DNA of 64,000 nucleotides from Phoenix dactylifera (GCF_009389715.1 NC_052392.1:40281668-40345667), one strand, 5' to 3'; shown: positions 37,320 through 49,235, counted from the first letter of the stretch. Notes: generated from the letters alone by a model not told the origin. A program made the numbers and translations.

Positions 37320-37530
37320 ACGAAAGTGTCGTTAGAATAAGTATTGCTAACACTTTAAAGTGTCGGCAAAGCTCCCGTTATTGCTGGTGCTTTTCAAAAA
37401 CGTCGGCAAAATTTTTTTTATGCTCACATTGTCGACGCTTTGGCGAAAGCATCGGCGCCAAAATTACCGACACCTATAAGCGTCGATATAGGCTTTAAAA
37501 AGCACCAAAAAAGACAAGTTTTTTCTAGTG
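37320..37530. mobile_element. Right end of a CACTA (En/Spm-type) DNA transposon
   Basis: The sequence ends GACAAGTTTTTTCTAGTG at 37530, whose reverse complement CACTAGAAAAAACTTGTC is a CACTA terminal inverted repeat. Inside it are repeated GTCGGCAAA, GTCGACGCTTT and AGCGTCGATA motifs in both orientations, typical of CACTA subterminal repeats. No matching left CACTAG end was seen upstream, so only one end is recognised. The adjacent ACT would be the 3-base target duplication. Confidence 0.7.
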
Positions 37531-37716
37531 ACTTTTAACCTGACGAAGACGTTAGGGCTTAAACGGAGAAAGTATTTGAGGACCGTGCGGAACGTATGTT
37601 TAGTTCCACATCGATTATTCGCTGGGTAGATCTCGGGTACTTATAGAGAATTACGGAATCCAAATAATCTCTTCCAGCTAGCCATTAATTGTAGATGAAA
37701 TCCTAGGTTGTTATAC
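37531..37716 (+). mobile_element. TRIM copy C, 3' half
   Basis: Starts within the internal region of the TRIM family (CTGACGAAGACG, then GCTTAAACGGAG) and continues into a 3' LTR (GTTTAGTTCCACAT, ATTCGCTGGGTAGATC, TTGTTATA). Its 5' half is absent at the junction with the CACTA end, so the DNA transposon appears to have inserted into this TRIM. Confidence 0.75.
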
Positions 37717-37961
37717 TATATACGAAGAGCAATATCCAAGGAAGCATATTATTATATAAGGAGACATCAAGTGTATTAAAAGCAAAGCTTTTCTGAAATT
37801 AGGTAGACAACAAGTATTTCACGTGTTGGACGCCACTTTGGAGAATAATGTGGTCCATGTGCCTGTGTTACGTTCAGAATGTACAGGCCTGATCTCACGG
37901 ATCTTGCCTCCTCTTTGCCTTTACCCACACCCCACACCTCACCACCTCCACGTCGTTCTCC

Positions 37962-37969
37962 TATTTATA
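37962..37969 (+). promoter_or_regulatory. TATA box of the 38026 gene
   Basis: TATTTATA lies 64 bases before the ATG at 38026, at a normal distance for a leader of about 30-35 bases. Confidence 0.55.
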
Positions 37970-38025
37970 CGGACAGAGGAGGGATCGATGTATTAGATTC
38001 AGTTCAGCCTAGGATAACTGAACTC

Positions 38026-38440
38026 ATGAGTTCTTGGGTTCGCACCATCACCTCCCCCTTCAGAAAAGCTTGCACTCTCTTCAGCCCTTCCAGAGACAAG
38101 AAGTCCCAGGCTGGTATGTCTCAAGCTTTATCTACCTTTTGTTGTATTCATGGCTCTGCGTCATGCACTTGAGAAAACTACCTGCGTACGACCTCTTTAA
38201 TTGCAACTTGTTGCAGGATATGATCACCATGGCTTGAAGCTTCATGGGGAGGTGATGGCTTGCTCGTATGAGGATGTCCGAGTGATGTGGTCCATCCTTG
38301 ACAAGTCCAGGCCCAGAAACCATAGCTCGAGCTCTTCAGACGGCTACGATGGTCGCCCAGAGGAGTACGTAGAAGAACACGTACCGTACCCGGGCAAGCA
38401 GATGCAACTTAAGTTGCATGCCCAAGGTATAGGTATGTAA
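38026..38440 (+). CDS. Conserved small plant protein of unknown function (103 aa)
   Basis: Two exons, 38026-38113 and 38217-38440, with a GTATGT...TTGCAG intron of 103 bases. They join as G|GA to give 103 aa. The N-terminus MSSWVRTITSPFRKACTLF and the LHGEVMACSYEDVRVMWSIL block are, from memory, the hallmarks of a small family conserved across angiosperms and usually annotated as uncharacterised. The C-terminal part is Ser-rich, then acidic, and ends HAQGIGM, longer than I would expect. There is no signal peptide or membrane segment. A TATA box is at 37962. The start was chosen for the conserved MSSWVR beginning. An in-frame reading from 37879 has no such match. Confidence 0.75.
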
Positions 38441-39228
38441 ATCATAGTTTGGTAGGAAAGGAGAGGTATGAAGGAGATGCCCAAAAATGTGTCTTCTTTA
38501 TTAATTAGTTTTATGGAGAAGACAACTCCCTGTAATTGTTCTTTGCCATGTTGCTTTAATTGAATCCCCATGGATAATGTTGAACTCCATGGTGAGATTT
38601 GGTGAACTTTTGGTTTGTATGACGTGTGCTTTTAGTAAAAAACGCATTATTAATTGAATCCCCTCAAAAAAAAAAAACATTAAGCATTATTGATTGAAAT
38701 GAAAATGATGTGGATTTCTTGTTCCTCTCTTTCCTATAAATAAATAAAAAGAAGGAAAAGGAAGGAGAAGTATATATCAGCTTAATTAAAAACATTGTTC
38801 TATAGTTGTCGGCTCCTTTTTGTGACGGAGAGTGCAATAAGAAGGCTTCACCAAGCTATGGCAATACTATAAATTAAAATTGACTTTTAAAGAATGCATG
38901 ACCTCATAAATTGATCACTTAAGCAGGATCAAAAAAGCTTTTACTTCACAGGGCTAGCTTCTAGCGTATCATTCTTACCAAATCTTGTCATATTACGCAT
39001 CCTAATTTATAGATACTTGATACATATGCCAACATGCAAGCTTACAATGATTCATGTATCTTTTTTCTTTCCCTCTATCTTTGTAAAGTTACGTGATGTT
39101 TTGCTAAGTGCAATTACAAGTTCAAACATGATATATCTAAACTCAAAAGAACTATTTGGATGTAGAGGGTATAAACAAGCCGAGCTCCCTCCAACTTATT
39201 TAATTTTGAGCTGAATCTAAGCTATTCA

Positions 39229-39322
39229 AGCACAACTCTCTCTCTCTGTTTTTTTTTTTTTGATGGAAAATGGAGGCAGCAGAGAGCTACCCCCGATTTA
39301 TTGAGATATCCTAGCACAACTC
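39229..39322 (-). mobile_element. Minimal LINE tail with 10-bp target-site duplication
   Basis: A poly(T) run (about 39250-39260) followed by GATGGAAAATGGAG, a GAGAGCTAC block and ATTTATTGAG is a LINE 3' end in minus orientation. The direct repeat AGCACAACTC occurs at 39229-39238 and 39313-39322, bounding an insertion of only about 74 bases. This is an extreme 5' truncation: only the last few dozen bases and the poly(A) tail were copied. The same tail family is seen at 27812. Confidence 0.7.
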
Positions 39323-39445
39323 ATTTAGGCAACTCATGTAGGGCCCTTTTTTTTCATTTTTTTCATTTTGGGTAGCTTTGAGATCTACTTGGATGCCTGT
39401 ATATAATCCACTAGATAAACACCAAAATGAATTGGATTCAGATTA

Positions 39446-41688
39446 TGTCACGCCCCGAACCCAGCACCCGGGTTCGGTACGCGACCGGTCGCATGAGCCC
39501 TAGAGTAGTGCCCTAAAGATCATGCAAGGCCTAAGATAAACAAAAAAATCCAATAAATCCATAACTAATTAATTACTTAAATCAAATAAATAAATCCAAC
39601 ATGTCCAGATAATCAATTTGGTTCAATTACAAGATCTTCAAATGTTCATCAACATTAAAGAAAGATACACTAACTAACTAGCTAATGACTTTGATACTCG
39701 CGCTCCGCGCCCAACCCATCCATGTTTATGCATCCTACAACTCTGAAAAGAGAAAACGAAAATAAGGAGGGTGAGCTTTACAGCCCAGTAAGAACCCCTA
39801 CATATCTACACCAACACAATGATAATATAGATTTGAAAACCATGACAAATCGATGCACATTTCATGAAATCATAAACAGTTTCCAAAAGACTCAAATAAT
39901 CAATATAAGTATGTACATCAAACATCATTGAAAGACCAGCCACACAAGAATGATATAGCATATGATAGCTCATAAATCTTCATTACTGTTTTCAATGCTT
40001 TTTCTTTTCATTCTATATTAACTTGATCTGGATCAATTATTTTTCTGACTTTGGGCCAAATCTCGGTCACATTTCTCAGCCTATGGTGGGGCTATCAAAT
40101 TATCACATTTTCAGCCTGTGGCGGGGCCTGCATATTATAGTTCCACATTTCTAGCTTGTGATGGGGCCTATCAAAATATCACATTTTCAGCCTGTGGCGG
40201 GGCCTGCACATTATAGTTCCACATTTCTGGCCTGTGAGGGGGCATGCCAAAGTATCACATTTTCAGCCTGTAACAGGGCCTGCACATTATAGTTCCACAT
40301 TTCTAGCCTGTGATGGGCCTGCCAAAGTACGACATTTTCAGCCTGTGATGGGGCCTGCCATAATAACGAGATAACCCAAAGTCCATGTTTATTCAATCGA
40401 GTTCACATCCACACATCAATTGTCTTTTTTTTTTCTTTTATTTCCGGCTTTAGACTAACCACAGTCACGTTTCCAGCCCGTGACGGGGCAACCAATATCA
40501 CGTGGTTAGTTTAGAGCACCACATTCATTAGTCCAATTATGCAGGTATAGGATATGCGCATGCATGATACCAACCATAAGCGAATATGATCAAAACACAA
40601 TTTAATATAAAACTAGTTTGCACCTTCCTTATCTGGATCATAAAACATCATACATAAATAGGTGCAAAAATTATTTATATCATGCAGGATTGGCGTACAA
40701 GGATCCTTACCCTTTGTTGAAAAGCTCAGACAAACTAATCACCCACCCTCACGGCGATCTATGAACCGGAATGCGCAGGACTCTGCTCAACGCCCTCTCG
40801 TCCAATAGATTGTTTCCCTACAGAACCAAGTCAATATTAAAAATTATCCAAGATATTTGACAATCCAAGACCCCTGTTTGATCCTCTAAAGAGTCTTCTA
40901 AAATCTAGCATCTTAGGACTACCCAGGGTCCTCAACAATAATGATCTCTCTAAATCCAAGTTTATAGAGAGAACCCCAACTAGAGAAAAAAAAGACCAGA
41001 AAGAGGAAAGAAGGGCAAAGAAAGAAGAGAGGGAACCGAGTGGCTCTCCCTTCCTCCCTCCCTCTCTCTCTCTCTCCCCTTCTTTCTATCTTCTCCCCGT
41101 GGCATGCTTGGTGGCGGTAGCCACCCATGGCCGACGACCCAGTCGTCGACAACCCCAACGTGGTGCCGACCACACGCCACGCCCGACGACGGTCGGCCAC
41201 GCGCCACGCCCGGCGACGGCCGGCCGAATGGGGGAAGGAAAAGACCGAACCGTTGCTTGGTTTCTCCATCAATCCAGTGGCTTACCGACCATATTCCCAA
41301 AGAAGTAATGGCCCAAAGATGAAGGAGAAGGAGGAGGGGGTGCTCACCTTGCCTCCGGCGAGTTCCCCGGCGAGTTCCTCCGGCTAGATCGGTGGCGAAT
41401 ACTCCGATCTCCTCTAACAGATTGCTTGGCGATCAATCCTCCTATGGAAGGGCTCTTGGTTGATGCCCTAGAAAGGAGGGAAAAGGGAGTCTTTATAGGC
41501 AAGAATAAGGCTCAATTTAGGTAAGATTTGAGCCTCCTTTTCCTCTGGATTTTTTTTTTCCGGTGGATTCGGGAGGATGAAGATGGGTTTGAAACAGGGG
41601 AGGGAGAAGACCCAATCAGGAGTCTCCCTCCTCCCCCTTCTCATGGGTCAGACTAGTGCCCCAAGCCCAATAAAATGTGGGCTTTACA
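39446..41688 (-). mobile_element. Solo LTR, about 2.24 kb (probably gypsy, Tekay/Del-like)
   Basis: Read on the minus strand it starts TGTAAAGCCCACATTTTATT and ends GGGGCGTGACA, the TG...CA ends of an LTR. The end sequence is common in long gypsy LTRs. The flanks are GATTA (39441-39445) and GATGA (41689-41693), a 4-of-5 duplication. A minus-strand TATA box (CTATAAAG) lies at about 41491-41498. No primer-binding site or polypurine tract adjoins it, so it is a recombined solo LTR fossil. It encodes nothing. The duplication mismatch suggests moderate to old age. The family is inferred from length and ends only. Confidence 0.7.
40101..40366. repeat. 38/76-bp minisatellite inside the solo LTR
   Basis: About 3.5 tandem units of 76 bases start at 40101, 40177, 40253 and 40328 (TATCACATTTTCAGCCTGTG...). 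Each unit is itself two diverged 38-base halves with the core CAGCCTGTG(G/A)(C/T)GGGGCCTGC. A further single core lies at about 40467-40490. Confidence 0.85.
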
Positions 41689-43421
41689 GATGAAATACAA
41701 AAGTATGAGAGAAGACAACTGTGCAATTAAGGAAGCTCTTGGATCATCTTATCTACAAAAATAGGGACATCGAATTCCATGCACAAGGTGATTTCTGCCA
41801 TTCCATGATTTTTGGGATTCTATAATCAAGAGCTTCCTCAATAAGAAGGAATTACTCACTTTCACCACTAATTTTTCACCATAAGGCCAAGTACACAAGG
41901 CTCCCACAACTATGGGATGTAGGAAGGGTTCAATGTACGTAGTCTTACACCCACATATGCAAATGTTGTTTCCCTCTGTATATGGAATACTCTAGGGAAA
42001 ACTATACAGACATCCCAATAAAGCCTTAGGAGACTTAGTACTTGCTCGAGATCTTTCAAAGCTTTTATTTATATACTTCAAAATCCCCATTATATTTTAA
42101 TGCAAGATTTAAAATATATTCTATTTTATATAAATTATGTAAATCTATAAATAACAGATACAAAAATAGTTCCAAATATATAAATAATATATTATATATT
42201 CTTTGTTTATTCATATTTCAAGTTTACTTGAGCCAATTAGATCAACTAATGTAACTCTAATTCTAGCTTTGCTCCTTTGTTAATCAATTGAGACACTTTG
42301 AGCTGAATTTTGAGCCAAATACAAGTTGGCTCACAAACAGCTTGCTCATTAGGCAGCCCTATGCAGACAACCATTCTTGCAAACATTTCAAATTTAGATA
42401 GAACAAATATTCACTAGCGGTCTTCTATACCCCATCTTCTATGCCATCCCATATTGTTGAATCTTAGGCCTCCAAGCCTTTAAATTTTGTCTACAATTTT
42501 CTTTTCTTAATCAAAACCACTCCTATAATTTCTTGCTCAACCTTTCCTAAAAAAGGAGGGGGGGGGGGGGGGGAGAATTTGGAATGGCCTTATCGATAAT
42601 CTAAAAGTCATCGTGAATGATAGTTGGTGATACAATTTTGATTGCACATAATCTATTACGTAGCCTTGGATTACACAAGGCCAATGAAGATCATTGGACA
42701 ATAATCAGAAATGGATACAAAAGAATAAAATTACAACAAGTTACAAACTCCATAAAATACAAAAATGAAAAATCGTTCCTCTATTGGGTGATGGATTTGG
42801 CAACACATCTACAACAAAATAGCCGTAAAGTAAGTAGTGAGAGACAAATGCAACAATTTAATCTCTCTATCCCTATATAGGTTTGCAATGCATAAAGAAG
42901 CAAACCATAAGAGTACATTTTTCGTGCATAAGTTTCCAATAAACTACTACAAAAGTCCTCCTCCTAGTTGACCATTTCGAATATATTTTTTTATAGAGGA
43001 TAGTTTACATAGTCAAAATTAGTCAACACCAAATAATTGTGTTGTTTATAACAGTCATACTGTCCCAACTACTTCCTATTCTATTGCCTATTTTTTAATT
43101 TAGTAAAGAGATTATTCCTCAATAGCCTCAGTATCGACTCATATATGGCTTCAAATCCTAGTAGTACTTCCCATGGAATGTTAGGAAGAGTTATTATCCT
43201 AATTGTTAGGACAGGACCATCCTTTTATCATTCTAACATCATGATTAACATGTCATGGGACACTTATGTCATAAGTGTCAGGATTAGACAGGATAGTTGT
43301 GCACCCAGTTCCATGGAAAAATTGGGATGATTTTACTCTACAAGATTTAAAACCTTGGACTTACTACCTTCATCCATCAAACTGCTTTGGGGCACTTGGA
43401 GAACTTTATCTCAAGATTGTG

Positions 43422-43585
43422 TAGGAACACTTTGACTCTCATCATTTATTGATGCTTATTTAGGAAAAAGAAAACATATCTTTGCTCAAAAACCCCAATT
43501 GTATAGGAACACTTTGACTCTCATCATTTATTGGTGCTTATTTAGGAAAAAGAAAACATGTCTTTGTTCAAAAACCCCAAAAACA
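43422..43585. repeat. Tandem duplication, two 82-bp units
   Basis: Units at 43422-43503 and 43504-43585 both begin TAGGAACACTTTGACTCTCA and differ at only a few positions, so this is a fairly recent duplication. A second local pair follows: TTAATTGGTCCTTAGGACCC occurs at 43614 and 43680, 66 bases apart. Confidence 0.85.
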
Positions 43586-44637
43586 TAACTATCATCTCCA
43601 GACATTACCTCCCTTAATTGGTCCTTAGGACCCTCTCTTGGATTAGAGCCTCTCCTACCACTATTCTATTCCTTTCTCTTTAATTGGTCCTTAGGACCCT
43701 CTCTTTCTATCCATCTTCCCTATTCTCTTTTGTTCTTTATTTTCTCTCTTGCTCTCCTCTCTCCATTCTCCTTAATGAGTCTTATGTTATTCTTATTTTT
43801 CAAATGAAAAGAATAAAAAGAAGAGGGAAGAAATGCTGCAAAGGACTTATGTACCAAATACCGGCATTCCTCTATATTTAATGACAAGTGTAAAGTTAAA
43901 TGAGGCCTAAATTTCTCAAAAATTAATATAACACTTTCCTTCAAATCTCATATTTTCTATGAATAACCGGTGATGAATGATATCACAAGGTTATTATTCT
44001 TCTTTCACAAGGTCTTCTATAGGTTACCGGTTGTTGTTTTATGATAAATAAATCTTCAAAATTTGTGCAACAGTTAGTCTTCAATAATTTTTTGTGAGCA
44101 TACTCTTAGAGTGCTGCAAGGTTATAGAAACTTTTAGAAAGAGAGAGAAGAAAAAATTGTCCTATCAAAGGATAGATCATGCTTCAAGACCTGAGATTTC
44201 AGCCTAATGGGAAGATTCATTTCCTAGGATCTTTAATTTTTTAAAAATGAATTTGAATAAAAAATACTTAGTTATTAATCTAGCAAGAAAAGGCTGGATT
44301 TTTTTTCTTTGTGCAGAAAAGGGGTTATGGATATTTGCACCTAGGTGTAAGAACAAGATTGGCAATATACACATTTAGAATATATTATATAAATTTATTG
44401 ACCACCTAAGGTACTATATTTTGAATAGTCAATACAAATTTGTTTAGGCTATTACCTATCTCATAGTTAAACTTAGGGGAAAATTTGATAGATGACCTTT
44501 AATGTGTATTCCTATAAAAATACATCAAACCTTGCCTTTCATAATCAATAGTTAAGGGGATTTTTATGCAAAATCCACTTTTCACATAAGCAAATTAAGA
44601 GTCTTCAAAAATTCAACTTAAATAACTAATGGGATAT

Positions 44638-45085
44638 GCATGTATGCATGTATATATATGTATATATATATGTACATATGTATATGTGTGTGTATATATA
44701 TAGAAAGAGAGAGTTGAACGTGGCTATATTTGAGTAGATCTTTCCTCAGATTTAATCAGGTCTACATTAGATAATTGGAGTCCTATATCGATAATCGAAG
44801 CTATTAGATGTGATCTACTATCTCTAAATTTCTTATATATAAAAATGATGATTTTATCAACGGAGGATCCTATGTGTGCGCGCGCGCATTCATGTACGTA
44901 TATATGTATATGTATGTATGCACGCATGTGTGCATTTGTGTACATGCCTTCATGCGCACTCACTTGTCTATATATGTACCTGCACATATAAATACGTATG
45001 TAGCATGTCACATAAATAGACAAGCCCGTGCATACATAGATAGGTATGTATGTATGCATGCACATGCATACGTACACATATATAT
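44638..45085. repeat. Alternating purine-pyrimidine tracts (TA/TG/CG rich)
   Basis: Two tracts, 44638-44702 and 44873-45085, alternate purine and pyrimidine almost throughout. They include TGTGTGCGCGCGCGCATTC near 44874 and many TGTATGTATGCA units. They create long spurious Met/Tyr/Cys-rich ORFs on both strands. Confidence 0.8.
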
Positions 45086-46148
45086 GGACTTAAGCGAGTC
45101 CCTTTGCTGTGCATTGCAACTTTCTTTCCTATCTTCCTATGACATAGTCTATAAACTTAAGTGGATCCTTGGCTTATGTATCATGTGTGTTCTCCCTCCT
45201 TTGGTCTGGATAAATTATAACTATATATCAATGCTCATTTACATCTCAATTATTATATTTCAGTGCATCAATAGACTTTTCATATGTTCTAAATTTGTCT
45301 ACCCATTACTGGCAGCTCTAAGTCTTAGAACATCTCTTCATCCCCTGGATTATAACATAAAATATAGCAGATAATAATTAACATTTTCTAACCATTAAAT
45401 AGAAAAAATACATATTGGTCCGGCTAATAATGACGTACATTCTGCATGCATGAAACATTTGTTTATTAGAACATCCATTCTGACAACTAATCGGTTCAAT
45501 GTTTGCCATTTTAGCTACGGAAAAACTTAGATATACATACAGATGCGGCCGTACCTCTTTACAAGGACATGGTCGATAAGAATATATTTAATTTGCATTA
45601 ATATAAACGAATTTTTCGTCAGTATTAGCAATAATTAATACTAATGCTTCTTTACCAAAAGAAATAGTTAAGATTAATGTTTCTTTACCAAGAAATTAGT
45701 TAAGATCGTCAAAAGATTCAATTGGACCAGTTTTTTTGGCAATATTCTTCATTTTTGGATCTAAACGAAGAGACCGGCCAGCTGATAGGAGAACTTTTAG
45801 AAGGAAACCACCCACTAGTTCCTTGAAGAAAGACCTTTAGCGTTTCGAGCACCTCTTTGTGGAAAAGAGGACATCCAGTTAGAATGCTAGATCCTTCTCG
45901 ATCACTTCAATTTAACACACAAAAATAAAAGGGGGTGTGTGAAGCGACGGACACATGCAGCTAATCATGGAAGAAACCATTTCATGATTTCCTTATCTAT
46001 TTATACACAAGAGAACGCAAGGAACAATTAAGGGGACCAACATATACCCTAACCACAAAAGCAAGCACATATAGGAGAGGCGACGCTACAATTATTCTGA
46101 CTAATTAAAAGCAAAGGACCTGGGTGAAAAGGAAATCACTAGGGGCAC

Positions 46149-46889
46149 TCAGTTCAAAAGGAAGTAGCAGGCGTCAAGCCATGAGTTGGTATGGTCTACG
46201 TAGGGCTGCACCATCTCCTCCCCACCACCGAAGATCAAGTTGTCATTCGGGTTCATCACCTCCATGAACCAGTTCTGCCTCTGGAGAGCCTCCATCGCCG
46301 CCTCCATCGGCGTCTTCTCCTTCATCACCGGCATCGGTCCCTGTCCCAGTCCCGTCCCCTCCATGGCCACCGGCGCCACCTGGCTGCTCGACGCCTCGAC
46401 CATCCGCGAGGCCATCTGCGCCCTCACCAGCTCAATCCTCTCCTGCACCGCCTTCACCTTCATCTCCACCATCCATGCGAGGCTCGTCGCATCTTCGATG
46501 CCGACATGACGCAGGCTCCTCCCCGCCAGGCCCTCATACATGAGCAGCATCGTCTGGAGCTCGCGATTTTCGCGCTCATGCTTGCGCAGCTGCTCCTGCA
46601 GCTTCGTCACACACTGGCGGAGGAATCCTTCCTGGTTCATCATCTTCTTGCACTGCTCCATCTCCGGCATGCTCTTGAAGCGCGCGAGGACCCTCGTCAC
46701 CTCGGGGACCGAGGGCCACACCTCCGGTTGGGGCTCCTGAGGGCCGTACACGACCACGCAAGCCTTCACGTCGCAAAGCGTCGCCAGCTCGCTCACCTTC
46801 TTCATCAAGCCCTTCCTCCTCTTCTTGAAGGTGGCCCTCCTGGTGGAGTCGTTGGCAATCCATGCCAGGTTCACCTTCTTCCTGGCCAT
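46149..46889 (-). CDS. Type I (M-gamma) MADS-box transcription factor, AGL80-like
   Basis: A single-exon 246-aa protein starting MARKKVNLAWIANDSTRRAT, the M-gamma form of the MADS domain (residues 1-60, with FKKRRKGLMKKVSELATLCD). It is followed by an M-gamma C-terminal region (WPSVPEVTRVLARF, then a coiled-coil-like stretch KLQEQLRKHERENRELQTML). No K domain is present, as expected for type I. Such proteins act in the nucleus of female gametophyte and endosperm cells, often as heterodimers with M-alpha partners. The absence of introns is normal for this class. The coding region is clearly GC-richer than its surroundings. A TATA box lies 48 bases upstream. The frame is intact, so it is probably functional. 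Confidence 0.92.
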   Translation of the reverse strand: MARKKVNLAWIANDSTRRATFKKRRKGLMKKVSELATLCDVKACVVVYGPQEPQPEVWPSVPEVTRVLARFKSMPEMEQCKKMMNQEGFLRQCVTKLQEQLRKHERENRELQTMLLMYEGLAGRSLRHVGIEDATSLAWMVEMKVKAVQERIELVRAQMASRMVEASSSQVAPVAMEGTGLGQGPMPVMKEKTPMEAAMEALQRQNWFMEVMNPNDNLIFGGGEEMVQPYVDHTNSWLDACYFLLN

Positions 46890-46936
46890 GGCGTGGAAGT
46901 TGTGGTGTGGGAATGGTAGGGTGAGATTTGCATGGC

Positions 46937-46944
46937 ATTTATAG
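46937..46944 (-). promoter_or_regulatory. TATA box of the MADS gene
   Basis: CTATAAAT on the minus strand, 48-55 bases upstream of the ATG at 46889, implies a short leader of about 25 bases. Confidence 0.6.
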
Positions 46945-46959
46945 AAGAAAACCGGGGAT

Positions 46960-49230
46960 ATGAAGAGTGATGGCAGGGATTCGGTGCAATTTAGATTTGA
47001 CTGGATGATGATGGGCTCATCAAGGTAAAGAAATCATTGGGAGGATTTGGTGGTATTACCATCATAAAGGTAGGCTTTAACCGTGGGATCACAGGACAGC
47101 CCATGATCTGCCAGTAATCCTTTAAGCGATATAATTAAGAATGTTTAAGACTTGATTAGACACGTATCTTAACAGCGAATAATCAACTCATAATCTTTTA
47201 AATGATATAATTAAGTGGGTTTAAGACTTGTGAGATGCTGTATCTTGCCTTTAGTCGAGACATGCATCATCCGAATCCCGGGCCCAAGAATCCCGTTATT
47301 GATTGAATCCGGTCTTCCTAGTCGTTTGAGAGGGTCTACAAGAAGCACGTGCTGGAAAATTTAGAAGATAATTTTTCGGAATTCTTCCCATTCCAATTTG
47401 ATCTCACTTGCCTTATTTTTGCTTCTGCTAATTAATTGATGGTCAATTTTGCCAAAATTAAATGACCAATTAAACTTAACTACTGTAGAAAAGATTGAGA
47501 ATCCCTTTGAGATTAGTCACATGGAAGATGAAATCCCTATGCCGTAAACAACAAATTCATTTTTCTCTCAAAACCCAACAATATTCTTTTTGATGGTGAT
47601 CTGAAGGTGTTGATACTCCAATTAATCATAGGGGCAGGGAGCTAAATCCATCGGCCTGTCCTAATTGCAGTGCTCCGAGCTGGTATGAGTGCTGTAGGAT
47701 TAAATTTCATGCGTGCAGATCCACACTAGCATCCTGTTGCCATGGCATCAGAATTACCTAATTGAACTTTTAATTTCAAGAAGCCAATGTAAGTTACGGT
47801 TTCATAGTTTTAGGATGAAGTTTGGATTTTCCCCAGTTAGAGTTTTTGCTAGAAATATCTAGCCCTCATTATACACATCATTTATGGGTTTCTAAAAAAT
47901 AGAAAAAATTATTAGGTAGACCAGATCCGAAAGACCAATCCAATCATCAAAACAGGGGTGAGGATTTGGATTGGTCCAGTCCACTGAACCTGGTCCATCA
48001 GGTTCATTTAAAAATTTCTCGAAAAGTAGAGATTAGCGGATAAATCCATGGCGTGCATGTTCCATCATCTAATAATTTTTCTTTCTCTCTACTTTTTTCT
48101 TCTGATCTGGGGGAATTAAAATGTACATTTTTGTGCAACTATGGAGATCTGGGTCGTCGAGCAAACGAAGCTAACCAAATTCCAACCTAGGCGCGCCTCA
48201 TACTTGAAAGATCGTGCAAGGTGACGGTGGACCAAAAGTCATCACCATTACGTCAATTTGACACCTTTATTAGTCGTGCAAACATATATTGAAAATGCCG
48301 AGATCTCATGAGGAGAACCACGCAAAGACGGTGCGCTGTGTCGACATCTGCACTACAGCACCCACTAGTCCTACATCTTTGGCTGATGGGAAAAGAGAGG
48401 GTCAGCACCTCAAACCATTTGACATGGTCATCACCAATGACATTTTCTATACCAACTATTAGCAAATCATTTGTCCGTAACCAATAAATAGTACTGCCGG
48501 CCGGCCGGCAAGCACAATGGCCACAGTCCTGATCCAAGATGAAGCTCTCATTTCTCATTTCTGGCATGCTAGGCCCTAAGCTATTAATTATAAGAGATAA
48601 AAAGAGAAGTCAATTCATGCTCGGTTCAACCAAATCATTTTTGGCTCACGCTTGTATTAGGCATAGGGCACGATTTGAGCTGATCAGCTTGCTTTCTAAT
48701 CAAAGATGGGATATGATTGGATGTCCAGCAACCTGGTGAGCTTCCAATCGAGAGTTTGCTTCCAAACGTAGCAAAGATGCATCCTCTAACATCTTCGACC
48801 TCATTAATTTTAGCTGTTGAATGATAAATTGTATCACACAATTCTTATAGCTCTGATATTTTAAAGATATACGTAGATAAATTAATTAAAGCAAATCCGT
48901 TATTGAAGGCTGCTATAATAAAAGAACAAATTGCCATCTGGTGCTTGTTCTCAACGACCATGGCAAATTAGCTTGAGGTTCGCGCACGCCACGCTCGAGG
49001 TAACTACGCCGGGATTCTTGTCGCCTCCCGTTTTCCATGACCCCTTCAAGGTAGTGGGATGAGCACTGAAGCCCAACTCGATCTAGGCTGTTTGAAATCG
49101 TCAACTCCTACCTAATCGTCAAAGTTGACCGCCCCCTTTGGCGTTTACTTGCAATGCCCTCCCGTACCTTCTTTTCTTCAACACGCATAAAATGCAAAAA
49201 AAAAAAATCTATGATAAAATATTGTGCAAG
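46960..49230. other. Spacer between MADS and chitinase genes
   Basis: This is the region between divergently oriented MADS (-) and chitinase (+) genes. No coding region is recognised. It should hold both upstream regions, about 2.3 kb in total. A GCCGGCCGGCCGG run lies near 48497-48510. Confidence 0.45.
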
Positions 49231-49235
49231 AGAGC

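Larger units (their letters stand above)
41700..46140. other. Gene-poor spacer
   Basis: No gene recognised. It contains a 16-base G run at 42558-42573, tandem duplications at 43422-43585 and 43614-43745, and purine-pyrimidine alternating tracts at 44638-45085 (listed separately). Short ORFs lack family features. Confidence 0.5.

Noticed and set aside
41099-41387. Overlapping Arg/Pro-rich ORFs
   Set aside because: They lie inside the solo LTR, in a GC-rich stretch, and have no domain or splice context.
44724-45374. Long overlapping ORFs (117 and 166 codons) on both strands
   Set aside because: They arise from alternating TGTA/TATG repeats. The predicted proteins are Tyr/Met/Cys/His runs with no domain.
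46191-46919. 242-codon plus-strand ORF opposite the MADS gene
   Set aside because: It is a GC-rich antisense shadow of the MADS coding region. Its Leu/His/Arg-rich product has no family, whereas the minus strand encodes an intact MADS domain.
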